A stretch of DNA of 64,000 nucleotides from Paraspadella gotoi (Eukaryota > Chaetognatha): positions 12,021,998 to 12,085,997 of the forward strand of contig CM119270.1 of assembly GCA_051294375.1 (NCBI GenBank). Reading direction: 5' to 3'. Made by a program: the position numbers and the translations under genes. Of the stretch, positions 53,117 to 64,000 are shown in pieces (position 1 is the stretch's first letter; each line of letters begins with the position of its first letter). The notes beneath the pieces are model-generated. The model was not told where the DNA came from. It was given only the letters and a program-made list of their open reading frames with translations, and did not search any database.

Positions 53117-56116
53117 AGAAGAGAGAGAGAGGAGAGAAGAGAGAGAGAGAGAGAGAGCCTCGTGGCAAGAAGGCTTGCCGATGAACTCATCAAACTGTTA
53201 GATGATGATTGAGAAATGAAGTGGGCAAATGTTTCACGACGCACTTGACGTCAAATTGACGTCTGCCACTTGTTTTGTACAATTGTTTATTAAAATGTGA
53301 AGATATTTGGGAAGATATCGGGACAGAGCGACCAAAACTTGGATAATATAACTCGACCGTAAAGCCATTTTGTGGATTGATCGTCTATTGTGACGGAAAA
53401 TAAAAAATCATTCTATAGTTTAGATTAAAATATCCTATTCTCGATCATATATGTTATTTTTTAAAAATAAATCTTCATTTAGTTACTAAATAAATTTTTT
53501 TCGTGTTTTTGTCATATTTTATTTTGGCATTTAGCTGCTATCTCGAGACATATTAACGAAAGTAACGTAGAAATTTTTGGAAAATTCTACGGGGATTTTT
53601 GTTATTTTTTTAGGAATCTTTTTTTACATAGGAAGAAGAGCTTCAGATAGCCTCTTATTTTATGGGAACTCTCTAGCTTTCAAACGATATGAAGATACGG
53701 AAATTTTAAAAAACAATTTATAAGGAAGATACATCGCTAACGGTTATGTTATCTTAGAGAGAAAATGAGAAGATAAGAAAAGAATAGGAGAGGGGTTTGA
53801 GAGATAGAGATAGAGAGAAAGCCTGAGAGAATTTTAATGACTCCGGTTTGTGTATCGTTGACGGAACGGAGATAAACAAAAGGAGGTACGATTTGCCTCC
53901 CTCCCTTCGGAACACCACCCTCCCCCAACTCTTCGCGATTTTCTATCCAAAATATCGCGACAGTTACCTCCCCTTCAAGACGACGCACTTCTGCGACCCC
54001 ATGTCTTATAATTTATAGTTACTGTTCACCCCTTTTTTTAAACTCTCTACGTATCAAATTATTCAGTCATTGTCCAAATAAAAACGTTTAAAGCGCATCG
54101 TTTCCAGTCATTTAAACTTGTCTGTCCAGCGACATTAGCGAAGTCGCTGGTTCGCCGCGGCATCCAAAGCTTGAGTATCTACTTTCACTTTCGCGCTTTC
54201 CTTTTTCTCGGTGTCTCGGATCTACCAAAACTCCCTAAAGCTTAAGTAAATTGTATCATGCTAAACAAAGCAGAGATTAAACATACATCAGTCGTATTTT
54301 AACTTCAGTAAAAACCTAAACGCTTCCAAAGGTCTACATGCTAAACAATATCTGCCACATGAAACTCAAACTTAAAATAATCTAAATCTTAACTAAAAAC
54401 TTAAGTAAACTCTGTAAAACCAAGACACGCGGTGTTTTTGTTGGTGATTGTTTTCGAAGCAGTTGTCGTGCATCAGCTTCCTAGGCGGCCGAAAAAACGT
54501 TTTCCCTTTTCCGCTTTTGACTGATACAGGCCCCACCTTTATAGCCAACGGGTCGAGCCTAAGCCCGCCGCAACGGCCCCCTGCCGCTTGGTAGAAGGTC
54601 CGGAATTCTCTGAGGACGGGCTCGGTTCGTGACACCTAAATTATGTATATATAAAATATTTTTTTGCACATTCTTAAAAAGCTATTATACGTTTAATATT
54701 ATTTGTCTTTTTCATTTTTTGGTCTAACATTTTCACTTCTCTTCCGGTCACTGGAGGTAATTGTGAATTTTTATCTTTTGTCTTACCTCATCTTAGTTTC
54801 TTTTGTAAAATTGTCTTTCCCTCCCGTCCTTTACGTAAACCTTAGTAGTTTCCGCCCTTTTTCAGAACCCTGAACAACAACAACGACAACAATCAGGATT
54901 CTTAAACGCCTCAACCCCCCAGCTAACTCCCGTATTCTCGATCTTGGCTAAAAAAAATCCGCTTCCGTCGGCTTTTACGATGCTTTTATGACCTCAGTCT
55001 CTCTCTCTGCCTCTCTCTCTCTCTCTCTCCTCTCTCTCTCCGTCTCTCCTCTTCTGTTCTCTCTGCTCCTCTCTCTCTCTCTCACTCTCTTTTTCGTTTT
55101 CTTTCTTTCTCATCATTCTGTGTTCGTTTCTTCGAACAGTCGTAATCTCAGAATCGCACGAGTTCGGGATGTCAACTGAGTCTCGTTGTACACGCGCCGA
55201 CGTTGCGGACGCTCCTCGGGTCGTCGTGGTGTTGCTTGTTTGTTTGTTGTTGTTGTGCCAGCTTGGTCCTACTAGACGGTGATCCGAAAACGGAAACACC
55301 AAAGATTATAACATAACGACGACGAAAGCGACGACAAAGCGACTAAAACTCTTCCCCACGCAAATTCTTTGACTGAAAATCGTTTCGCTTCAATTTATCT
55401 TTTTAAACGCGAATCGCCGAGCGAAAATTTTTTCTTCCTTTAATTCATGTTTCCGCTTTTCCGAGGAAATTTACGTCAATCGACGACTCGCTCCGCGAAC
55501 GAACATTTTCTACGCATCTGCGTGACATCTAGCGCCAATCAGCTGTGATCATTCACGAGCAATAGACGCGCCCTATAACTGGCGATCTCCTTCTAGTGTC
55601 TCCGACCACGCGGCGATTCGGAACGTAACGCGTCGGCGGGATCGAGACCGGTGGTTGGTTGTTTTTTTGTTTTTTTTGTGTACGCGGTGGTTTTGATGGG
55701 AGGTGCTGGGGTGGACAGCCCCGGAACGAGCATACGAAGGATCGTAAGGATATTTCGGGCACACGACGAAGAAATTTTGTAATGGAACGAGTACGGAGGT
55801 AGCGAGTTCGCGCACACACCAAGAATGTTTGATAAAGCGAGGTGTGGTTATGGAAATGTGGATGAATTGGATTCATCTCGGACGAACGATGAAGATCACA
55901 GTCTGAAGCAACAAACGGTTTATGTTTGAATTATGTTCCTGATTTCTATTCGTACTTGTAACTCTTGAACTTTTTAATCGTTCGACTTTTCAATCATTGA
56001 TATCGACATCGAAATGACTTAAAACGAAATAAGTGACGTCCCGTCGTCCTGTGACGTACGCGCATTAAAAACCTTACACTTCCCGTCATTTTTAAAAAAA
56101 CCTTCTCTCTCTCTCT

Positions 56117-56162
<46 letters not shown>

Positions 56163-56290
56163 TCTCTCTCCTCTCTCTCACTCTCTCTTCTCTTCTCTCT
56201 CTCTCTCTCTCAAAGACAATAGTCTTGAAACGAGATTTAATAAACCTCTTGCTTTTTTTTTTTTTTTGAGAGAGAGAGAGAGAGGAGAGC

Positions 56291-56338
<48 letters not shown>

Positions 56339-56589
56339 GAGAGAGGAGAGAGAAGTGAGAGTTGAGATAGAGAGAGAGAGAGAGAGTCCATTTCTTCTAC
56401 CAAAAAGTTAGAAAAAGTTAACTGCAAAAAAGGGAGACTCGATTGTCGAAGACGTGAGTTTCGAAGGCTTTTCGAGAAAACAATATTTCAAAACTTCGCC
56501 GCGGCCACTTGTCGTTGTGTTTGCTGCTAAAGATTTAGTTTTGTAAGCAAATTAGAAGAAAATGCAAATGAAAAAAAAGAAAGAAAGAA

Positions 56590-56621
<32 letters not shown>

Positions 56622-57195
56622 AAAGAAAGAAAAGAAAGAAAGAAAGAAAAAATATTAAAGTAAAAAAATTAAATAGAGAAAGAGAAGAAAAGGAAAGAAA
56701 AGAAAAGAAAAGAAAGAAAGAAAGAAAGAAAAGAAAGAAAGAAAAGAAAGAAAGAGAAAGAAGGAAACAGTAAGAAAAAATGTAATCAACCAACTAACGA
56801 ACAAACAAAACAAACAAACGAAAACAAAAATAACGCCAAGTCGAAGAGGAAAAAAGAGGCCGCGAATGAACTCCGACGGAAGACAGCGCCAATGCTTCTC
56901 TACGGGAGAAGGAAGAGAGGAAAGAAGGATGAGGAGCTCGGCCGATCTATCGCGTTCTCCGACTTTGGCGAACGTCGACGACAACGACTGACGACGACGA
57001 CGACGACCGACGGCCAAACGACGAATACGATGACAACGACGTCGACGAGTGATTAAACTTCAAGAGGAGATCACTGGAACATCGTCAAACGCAGTTCGGA
57101 ATTTCCCAACGCAACACCTCCAGCTTTTTCCCATTTTCTGTATAAAAAAAAACATTCCTCTTTTTTTTGTAGCGATCTAAAGCAAAAACTCCTAC
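51983..57195 (+). repeat. Duplicated block E, copy 2 (gap-free, indel-rich)
   Basis: Colinear with 46858-51980, from the GGGGATCCGGGTGGCGTC segment to GTAGCGATCTAAAGCAAAAAC. It differs by many one- and two-base insertions and deletions and fills both N gaps of copy 1 with microsatellite. Confidence 0.92.
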
Positions 57196-57504
57196 ATACG
57201 GAAATTACGGAAAACACAATTTCGTCGAGGTAATCCTTCACTCCGTTCCTCATCCCTTCTCACTCTATCGCTTATTTTAGAGAAAAAAAGGAGATTAGAG
57301 AGCGAGACGGAGAGTCGAGACGAGAGCGAAAAGCGAGAGAGGGCTGAGAATTTTGCTTCATCGCCCGCCGAATTTAGCGACCCGACGCCGACGAAATCCC
57401 CACGCGTCAAGAATTTCTCTTTTTTTCCACATTTTATCCCAGAAAAACTTTTTCCCTTCTTTTTTTTTTTAGTTCGAAACAAAAAAAAAATCGAAGAAAA
57501 TTCT

Positions 57505-57529
57505 NNNNNNNNNNNNNNNNNNNNNNNNN
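57505..57529. other. Scaffold gap, exactly 25 N
   Basis: Fixed-length gap about 130 bases upstream of the Wnt2 start codon. The Wnt2 5' UTR and promoter may be affected. Confidence 0.99.
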
Positions 57530-57663
57530 TTAAAACAAAAAAAACAAAAATCCTCTGCTTCGACTCTGCGACGAACTTACCTTTTTTTCCTTTTATACCA
57601 AAGACCTCACCCCGATCTTTCTTCGCCACGACCAGTCTTTCCCGTCCGGCGTCATTTCTAAAG

Positions 57664-58971
57664 ATGACGACTTCGGTGGACGCTTCCGCTTCACCGTCGT
57701 CGCCTTCAACATCCTCTTCCCCGACCCACCCCTCCCAACGACCCCGTCGGCGATTCGGTCGCAGATTACGCGGAGATTCTTCCTCGATGTCCCGCGGGGA
57801 GTTGGAGAGGTTGGCTCCCCAAGGAGACGACCTCGTCGACAACTCCTTCGACTCGATCCCTTCCGGCGACCGAGATCTGTCCCGGCAACCGACCGACGCC
57901 CCCTCCCCGACTCAGGCTCCTCTCCCGAGCCTCTCCCAACCTCCCACCCTTTCTCAAGTCCTTCGGTTGACCGAGATTGACTCGCGGAGCATCATGCGAG
58001 AGATGGAGGCCGACACTTTGGCCACGCCTCCCAACGACGCCGCGGCTTCCTTTAACTCCGCCACCCCCGCTGCCTTTTCTGCCCTCCGTGTCCCAGCCTC
58101 TCGCGCGAGGGCGACTTCCTTCGAATTGACATCGGGTGACGGCGCGTTGGACAACCCTGACTTTCCCTCCGCGACCGCCTCCGCCTACGCCCACTCCACC
58201 GCTTCCGCCTTCGCCTCCAACTCGTCTTCAACCAACTTAAGGGACTTCTTCCTCGAGCCTCTCGTCGAGGATTCGCGTCGACGCCTTCCGAAGTCTCAAT
58301 CGCGACCAACTTCTGGCGAAAGTCACGCCCCCGCCTCCTCGCCCGCCTCCTTCTTCTCCTCGTCTTCTTCCTCCTCATCGCTAAGAGTTTCCTTCTTCTC
58401 CGTCCTCTTTCTCGGCCTCCTTTCTTTGTCAGCCGTCGATGGAACTTGGTGGTGAGTTGAATGACAAGGCTCGATTTTAATATGTTGTATTAATAGATTA
58501 AGCTTTATTAGCACGGGTTCGTAACGAAAAACCGTATCGCTCAATTAGTTAATTACAAATTTTGGAAGTTGAAAACGTTTTACTATTTAATAGAACAGCA
58601 AATTTTATAAAAGTCGTATAAGGGTCGATCGTAAACCTTTTAAATTACTTTAATTCTAAAAAAAAAAATTATTCGTTCGCCGAAATATTATCATATTTTC
58701 GGCGTAAAAAGTTCAAAGGTCTTTTTTCCACGGTTTTCCCGCGAAACCGGAAGTTATTGCGCGGGAAGGGCGGGTGACGTTGGTCCCCGACGGAGGGGTC
58801 CCGACGTTTTGGACCGCGGGGATTTGAGAGGAGCGGGGATTTGACGTACAGGGATGACTCGTCGTCTTGACGGGTTAACGTCTTCCACAGTCATATTTGT
58901 CCCCCGGAATTGGCGGGCTGGCATCGTTTGGAAAAGATGACAAAATAAAGGAAGGACATAGAGACGACGAC

Positions 58972-59047
<76 letters not shown>

Positions 59048-59956
59048 AGTTGGGTTACAGTCTTCTAAGCTAAGTTTAAAACCCTTCTCCGTTTTCTTAA
59101 AGAGATGCCTATCCAGATCTCTCTCTCTCTTCTCTCTCTCTCCCTTCTCTCTCTCTCTTTCGTCTCTCCTCTCTCTCTCTCTCTCTGCTCTCTCTCTCTC
59201 CTCTCTCTCTCTCTCTCGTCCCAAAAGTAAAGCGGTCAGATAAATGTTGAAAGTTTTTTTCTTTTGATTTACATATTTGCGTATTAGCGTCTTTCAATCT
59301 TGAGGAACGGTTTCTCGGTTTTGTTTTATTTTCCTCGATGAAGAATAAATCCAGAAAAAAAAATCTTTGGAAGGGAAAAAGCAGCGGGGTAAGGGAAAAA
59401 AGGGTCGGTATTAAGGGTAAGTTCAAAAAGGCTCGAACTTAAAAACAAAGATCGAAAGGTCTCGATAATCCTAAATGTTTAATTCTTCGAAATTGAATCG
59501 TCGATTAGTCATTTAAATCTAATTTGCATGATTCACTTCATGGAATATTTATTTTAAAAAAAATATTCCTTTCCCGATGATCTGTCGCAAATCGGGCGAT
59601 GGTTCGAGACGATGATAGATGGCGTTCTTTCAATCTTCCGCTCGCGTTTAGGGAGACGGGGGGACGGAGGGGGGGGATTATATTCCCGATTTTAATTGGA
59701 AAAGGGGGGTAAGAAAAAAAGAAAAGTGGACAGGGGGAAATAGTAAAAAGTAAAAAAGAACCAGTAGAAAGAGTGGGCGGGAGAGAAAAGCCGAAAGGAT
59801 TCAGGCGGGGCCAGGAGGAGCCAGGCGAAGCCAGGCGGAGCCAGTCAGGCCGAATGTGTCGAAAGCATAACCGAGGATTTACAGCCCGTGGCTTTCCTAC
59901 TCTTCTAATAGTCCTTGGGTTGAGGGGGTAAAGAGAAAAAAAAAGGAGAGGAGGAG

Positions 59957-60012
<56 letters not shown>

Positions 60013-61424
60013 CGATGACATGAAACAAAATTTGTTAGTGCATGCATCTTTGATGTTCAATCGGCGTTATCGGACATTTCCGGGAGACATAGACGGGGTT
60101 CCAGGATCGGCGGACGAATATGGGAGATTTCCGGGGATCGCATTTCACCTCGCGCCCCCCTTTCTGTCCTGGGGGAAGGGAGGATTAGGACTAAGAGGTC
60201 ATGAGTCTCGGTCTTCGTGGGGGCGCGGGGGTCGGTGGGTGAGAAAGCTGGATCTCTCCGAAGAATTTTCTCTTTTTCCGCGATTTTCCCAAAAATCTGG
60301 CAACGTTTTTGAACATTTGACACAACATTAATATCTTTGAGTCGAAACAGAAGGAAAGGGAAGACGAAATGAGAGGAAGAAAAAGAGGGGAAAATAAAGG
60401 AAGGGGGAAAAAAAAAAGGAAAAAGAAAACTCGATAAAAAACGAAAAGCAATAAAAACCCGGCCACCCCCGAGAATTTGGTGTTTCTTCTTTTTCTTCTT
60501 CCTAAAAATTTGGAACTAATCTTATTTTTCTTAAATAAAATTCAATAAACACGAAATAAAAAAAAATATAATAACGCGAAAGCGACGNNNNNNNNNNNNN
60601 NNNNNNNNNNNNNNNNNNNNNNNNNNNNNNNNNNNNNNNNNNNNNNNNNNNNNNNNNNNNNNNNNNNNNNNNNNNNNNNNNNNNNNNNNNNNNNNNNNNN
60701 NNNNNNNNNNNNNNNNNNNNNNNNNNNNNNNNNNNNNNNNNNNNNNNNNNNNNNNNNNNNNNNNNNNNNNNNNNNNNNNNNNNNNNNNNNNNNNNNNNNN
60801 NNNNNNNNNNNNNNNNNNNNNNNNNNNNNNNNNNNNNNNNNNNNNNNNNNNNNNNNNNNNNNNNNNNNNNNNNNNNTCATGGATGTGGTACTCATGAGGC
60901 GTGGGGTCGCGGGTGGTCCGATCTTTGAACTTTTTCGCCAAGTTTTCGCGACTTCCCGTCTCTCGCCTTTGACCTATGACCTTACCTGGTTCTTGACGAT
61001 GATCCCTTCCCTCCCCTCTATCTCCCCCTCTCATCTCCCCCCTCCCCCATTTCCCTCTCTTTTCATCCAGGTTTTTGAGTCAAATATCGGTGAACAGCCT
61101 GGGTGCCCGCGTCGTCTGTGATTCGATCCCGGGCCTGGTCAGACGACAAAGGAAGATCTGCCACAACAACCCCGAATTGATGGTGAGTAAAATTTAGAAA
61201 TTATATTAATTTCACACAAAGATTCACACAAACTTTTCACAATCTCACAACTCAAGACTCACATTAACTGATTTCTCGTCCTTCGTTTCCTTCATCCCAG
61301 GTTTCCGTGTCCAATGGGGCGAAATTGGGAGTGAAACAATGTCAACATCAATTCTCCGATCACCGATGGAATTGTTCCACTTTGCCGAGAGACTCATCCG
61401 TCTTTGGGAAAGACATGCTCAAAC
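57664..61424 (+). CDS. Wnt2: Wnt2 secreted signalling ligand, first three coding exons
   Basis: Lipid-modified secreted ligand of Frizzled receptors. Exons: 57664-58451, 61071-61182 and 61301-61424 (phases 2, 0, 1). The remaining exons lie beyond the window. Conserved Wnt sequence starts with [18 protein letters not shown], which is closest to the Wnt2 subfamily as I recall it (LGARVICDNIPGLV in WNT2B). It continues with [21 protein letters not shown] and SVFGKDML. The hydrophobic signal ([21 protein letters not shown]) sits at residues of about 243-263, not at the N-terminus. The first 240 residues are Ser/Pro/Thr-rich and disordered, with an [10 protein letters not shown] run just before the signal. 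The Met at 57664 is the first in frame; the last Met before the signal is near residue 113. The palmitoleate-bearing serine region is not in the window. ST7 is the upstream neighbour. Confidence 0.93.
58452..61070. other. Wnt2 intron 1
   Basis: Contains GA tracts at about 58975-59051 and 59950-60010, a CT-rich stretch at 59120-59217, and a 289-N gap. No nested gene was recognised. Confidence 0.7.
60588..60876. other. Scaffold gap, 289 N, in Wnt2 intron 1
   Basis: Run of N in the intron, about 200 bases before Wnt2 exon 2. Confidence 0.99.
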
Positions 61425-61818
61425 GTAAGTTCATATTCGTTTCGTTGGTTCATACCTTTCTTTGTTCGTTCTAGTCCAAAAATATTATCACTTTCATTCT
61501 ATTGCCTTTTTTTGTTTCTTAAGCCGTACAAACCTCCTCCTACACTTGTCTTTCCTCACCTTCTCTCCTCCCATTACATCCGCCTTCCTCCCCTCTCTCC
61601 TCCCACCTTTCTCTGCCTCTTCTCCTCCCCTTACCTTTTTTTTTCGTCAAAACTCCTCCTTTTCGCATTTTCTCTTTCTTTTCCCTTTTTCTTTCCATCT
61701 TTTCCTTTTCTTTACTTTTATTTTGTCATCTTTTTATCTTCTTTTCTTTCGTCCGATTTTCGCCGATTATAATCCTTAGCCTGTGAATTCTGACACTTTT
61801 TACGACTCAGGAAAAGGG

Positions 61819-61854
<36 letters not shown>

Positions 61855-61977
61855 NNNNNNNNNNNNNNNNNNNNNNNNNNNNNNNNNNNNNNNNNNNNNN
61901 NNNNNNNNNNNNNNNNNNNNNNNNNNNNNNNNNNNNNNNNNNNNNNNNNNNNNNNNNNNNNNNNNNNNNNNNNNNNN
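61855..61977. other. Scaffold gap, 123 N
   Basis: Preceded by a CT tract; probably an unresolved microsatellite. Confidence 0.99.
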
Positions 61978-62542
61978 GATTTCGAGTCACACCTGATGTC
62001 AGGTCTAATTTGGGTTTTCTTTCTAATACAAAAAAATCTGGATTAAATTTGTTTCTCTGTCATCGTTGTCCTCGTCGTTGTCGTCGTCGTCGTCGCCTTA
62101 ATCGTCGTCGTCACGAAAGTGTTTCTTTGTTTGACCCTCTTTTGGTCGCCTGAGAAGTAGGGGAAAACCGGGACTAGAATACAAACGATAAAAGTAAACA
62201 AAGTCGCTTCCTACTAAAAAAAAGTGACTATTAAAAAAAAAAATAAAAAAATAATATCTCTATAAATTTTTCATCTCGATTTTCACTTTTATAAACCAAT
62301 AAAAAAATTTAAATAATTATTATTTGTTGAGACGAAACAAATCGTTGTCATTCTCGTCGATTAGATCCGTGTCATCGTTGTCGTCGTCGTTGTCATCCCG
62401 CGCGAGTTGGTGTCACTTGACAAACGAATCGTCGCTCGTCTCATTCAACAAAACTTAAGACACGAAAAATCGAGAAAAACAAACAGAAAAGAAGAGAAGA
62501 GAACAAAATTCATAGTGTTTGAGTTTTTTGTTAAAAATGCAG

Positions 62543-62598
<56 letters not shown>

Positions 62599-62973
62599 AA
62601 ATGGCTTATTCCCAATTGAGGAATTAGCTTCGGTTATTTTCGAAGTAAAAAAGAAAGAAAAAGAAATTTACTCACTTAAAAGTCATATCTTTCTTTTTTT
62701 TTTTAACAAAGTTTGCTCCCGACATTATGAACGATTTCCACAACGACCTTAACATTTCCACAATGACTTCCACGACGATTTTAAAAAGACTTACACATTT
62801 CCACAACGTATTCACAACGACTTCCAAAATTTTTTTTTAAAATTTGCCTCTTGACCTTCTCATCGCATCCGCGCCGAGGAACGGGAAAAATTCCTGAAAT
62901 TTTCGAGGATTTTTTCGTAGTGAATGTTGTTTAAAGTGAAAGTAAACTCAAGTTGCTCGCATCTCTCTCTCTC

Positions 62974-63221
62974 NNNNNNNNNNNNNNNNNNNNNNNNNNN
63001 NNNNNNNNNNNNNNNNNNNNNNNNNNNNNNNNNNNNNNNNNNNNNNNNNNNNNNNNNNNNNNNNNNNNNNNNNNNNNNNNNNNNNNNNNNNNNNNNNNNN
63101 NNNNNNNNNNNNNNNNNNNNNNNNNNNNNNNNNNNNNNNNNNNNNNNNNNNNNNNNNNNNNNNNNNNNNNNNNNNNNNNNNNNNNNNNNNNNNNNNNNNN
63201 NNNNNNNNNNNNNNNNNNNNN
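62974..63221. other. Scaffold gap, 248 N
   Basis: Between a CT tract and a CAT tract. Confidence 0.99.
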
Positions 63222-63407
63222 CATCATCATCATCATCATCATCTTCGTCATCATCATCATCTTTTCAGTTTTCGGAAAAAATAAGAAAAGGAGGCAAAAA
63301 AGAAAGAAAAAAAAAGGAGAGCGAGAGAGGAATAAATCTAAGGAAAAACGACGACAGTTACGACAAGAGAAGTAGAAGCGTCAAGGACGACCAATGCCAA
63401 CGACGAA

Positions 63408-63455
<48 letters not shown>

Positions 63456-63626
63456 CACGGGGACCACGATGGCCGAACTTTGATGATGTCAGTGAATGTC
63501 AAATGTACAAGTCACGAGTTTATTAACGTAAACTTTATTTTTTATATTTGAATTAATGGAGGAATAAAAAAATTAGCTTTTGTTCTTTTAACTTTCTCTT
63601 TCTCTCTTTCTCTCTTTCTATATTTC

Positions 63627-63834
63627 NNNNNNNNNNNNNNNNNNNNNNNNNNNNNNNNNNNNNNNNNNNNNNNNNNNNNNNNNNNNNNNNNNNNNNNNNN
63701 NNNNNNNNNNNNNNNNNNNNNNNNNNNNNNNNNNNNNNNNNNNNNNNNNNNNNNNNNNNNNNNNNNNNNNNNNNNNNNNNNNNNNNNNNNNNNNNNNNNN
63801 NNNNNNNNNNNNNNNNNNNNNNNNNNNNNNNNNN
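63627..63834. other. Scaffold gap, 208 N
   Basis: Preceded by CT-rich sequence. Confidence 0.99.
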
Positions 63835-64000
63835 CGATTTTCTTTGTCTTCGATCTTAATATCGTTGGTTTATTACCCCTTTATTCGTCGTCGTCCTCAT
63901 GGTCGACCTCATTGCCGTCTCAATTTGCTTCGCTGCAATCAACCATCTCCTTTTGATTCCATTGATTCCATTGTCGCTCAAGAATTCCGCCCCTCTCCGC

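Larger units (their letters stand above)
61425..64000. other. Wnt2 intron 3 (start), with gaps and microsatellites
   Basis: Begins at a GTAAGT donor. It holds N gaps at 61855-61977, 62974-63221 and 63627-63834, all next to microsatellites: CT, CT and CAT, and pyrimidine-rich sequence. GA (62546-62590), CAT (63222-63263) and GAC (about 63402-63454) tracts are visible. No further Wnt exon was seen. Confidence 0.65.

Noticed and set aside
47517-56427. Paired open frames repeated in both 5-kb blocks, suggesting a gene family
   Set aside because: The frames are not preserved between copies, which differ by frame-shifting indels. No domain, and most are repeat translations.

Overview
This is animal nuclear DNA: protein-coding exons split by introns with GT-AG borders, AT-rich non-coding DNA, dense GA/CT and GAAA microsatellites, and scaffold gaps (runs of N). 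The gene content (ST7, Wnt2, a KASH protein, a purple acid phosphatase, a prepro-carboxypeptidase) indicates a bilaterian invertebrate. Wnt2 argues against insects and nematodes, which are known to lack it. I cannot name the species.

Layout. 1-7.6 kb (- strand): the first four coding exons of a secreted M14 carboxypeptidase. Its 6.7-kb first intron contains a complete six-exon gene on the opposite strand (2792-7104, 1031 aa, multi-pass membrane protein, family not recognised). 8.5-14.5 kb (- strand): a protein of at least 1178 aa ending in a KASH domain, the nuclear-envelope anchor that binds SUN proteins. 14.5-22.7 kb: no gene that I can support, and three near-identical 1.1-kb copies separated by 25-N gaps. 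22.8-36.9 kb (+ strand): ST7, complete except possibly its N-terminus. Two of its introns each hold a whole antisense gene: a 1212-aa protein with a degenerate CCR4/Angel-type nuclease domain (24975-28859), and purple acid phosphatase ACP7 (31838-34656). 36.9-57.2 kb: mostly duplicated non-coding sequence whose order and copy number look like assembly error. 57.7-61.4 kb (+ strand): the first three coding exons of Wnt2, with an unusually long N-terminal extension. The rest, to 64 kb, is Wnt2 intron with gaps.

The main points are these. ST7 and Wnt2 are neighbours, as ST7/WNT2 and ST7L/WNT2B are in human, so this is probably an ancient linkage. Three complete genes lie antisense inside host introns. 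One nested gene carries a nuclease fold that has lost its catalytic residues. About 15 kb of the 38-57 kb interval is probably redundant gap-filling sequence and should not be read as biological duplication. No mobile-element protein, CRISPR array or rRNA gene was seen. Exon models were built by hand from splice signals and reading phase. All five fully modelled genes or partial genes keep an open frame across every junction.
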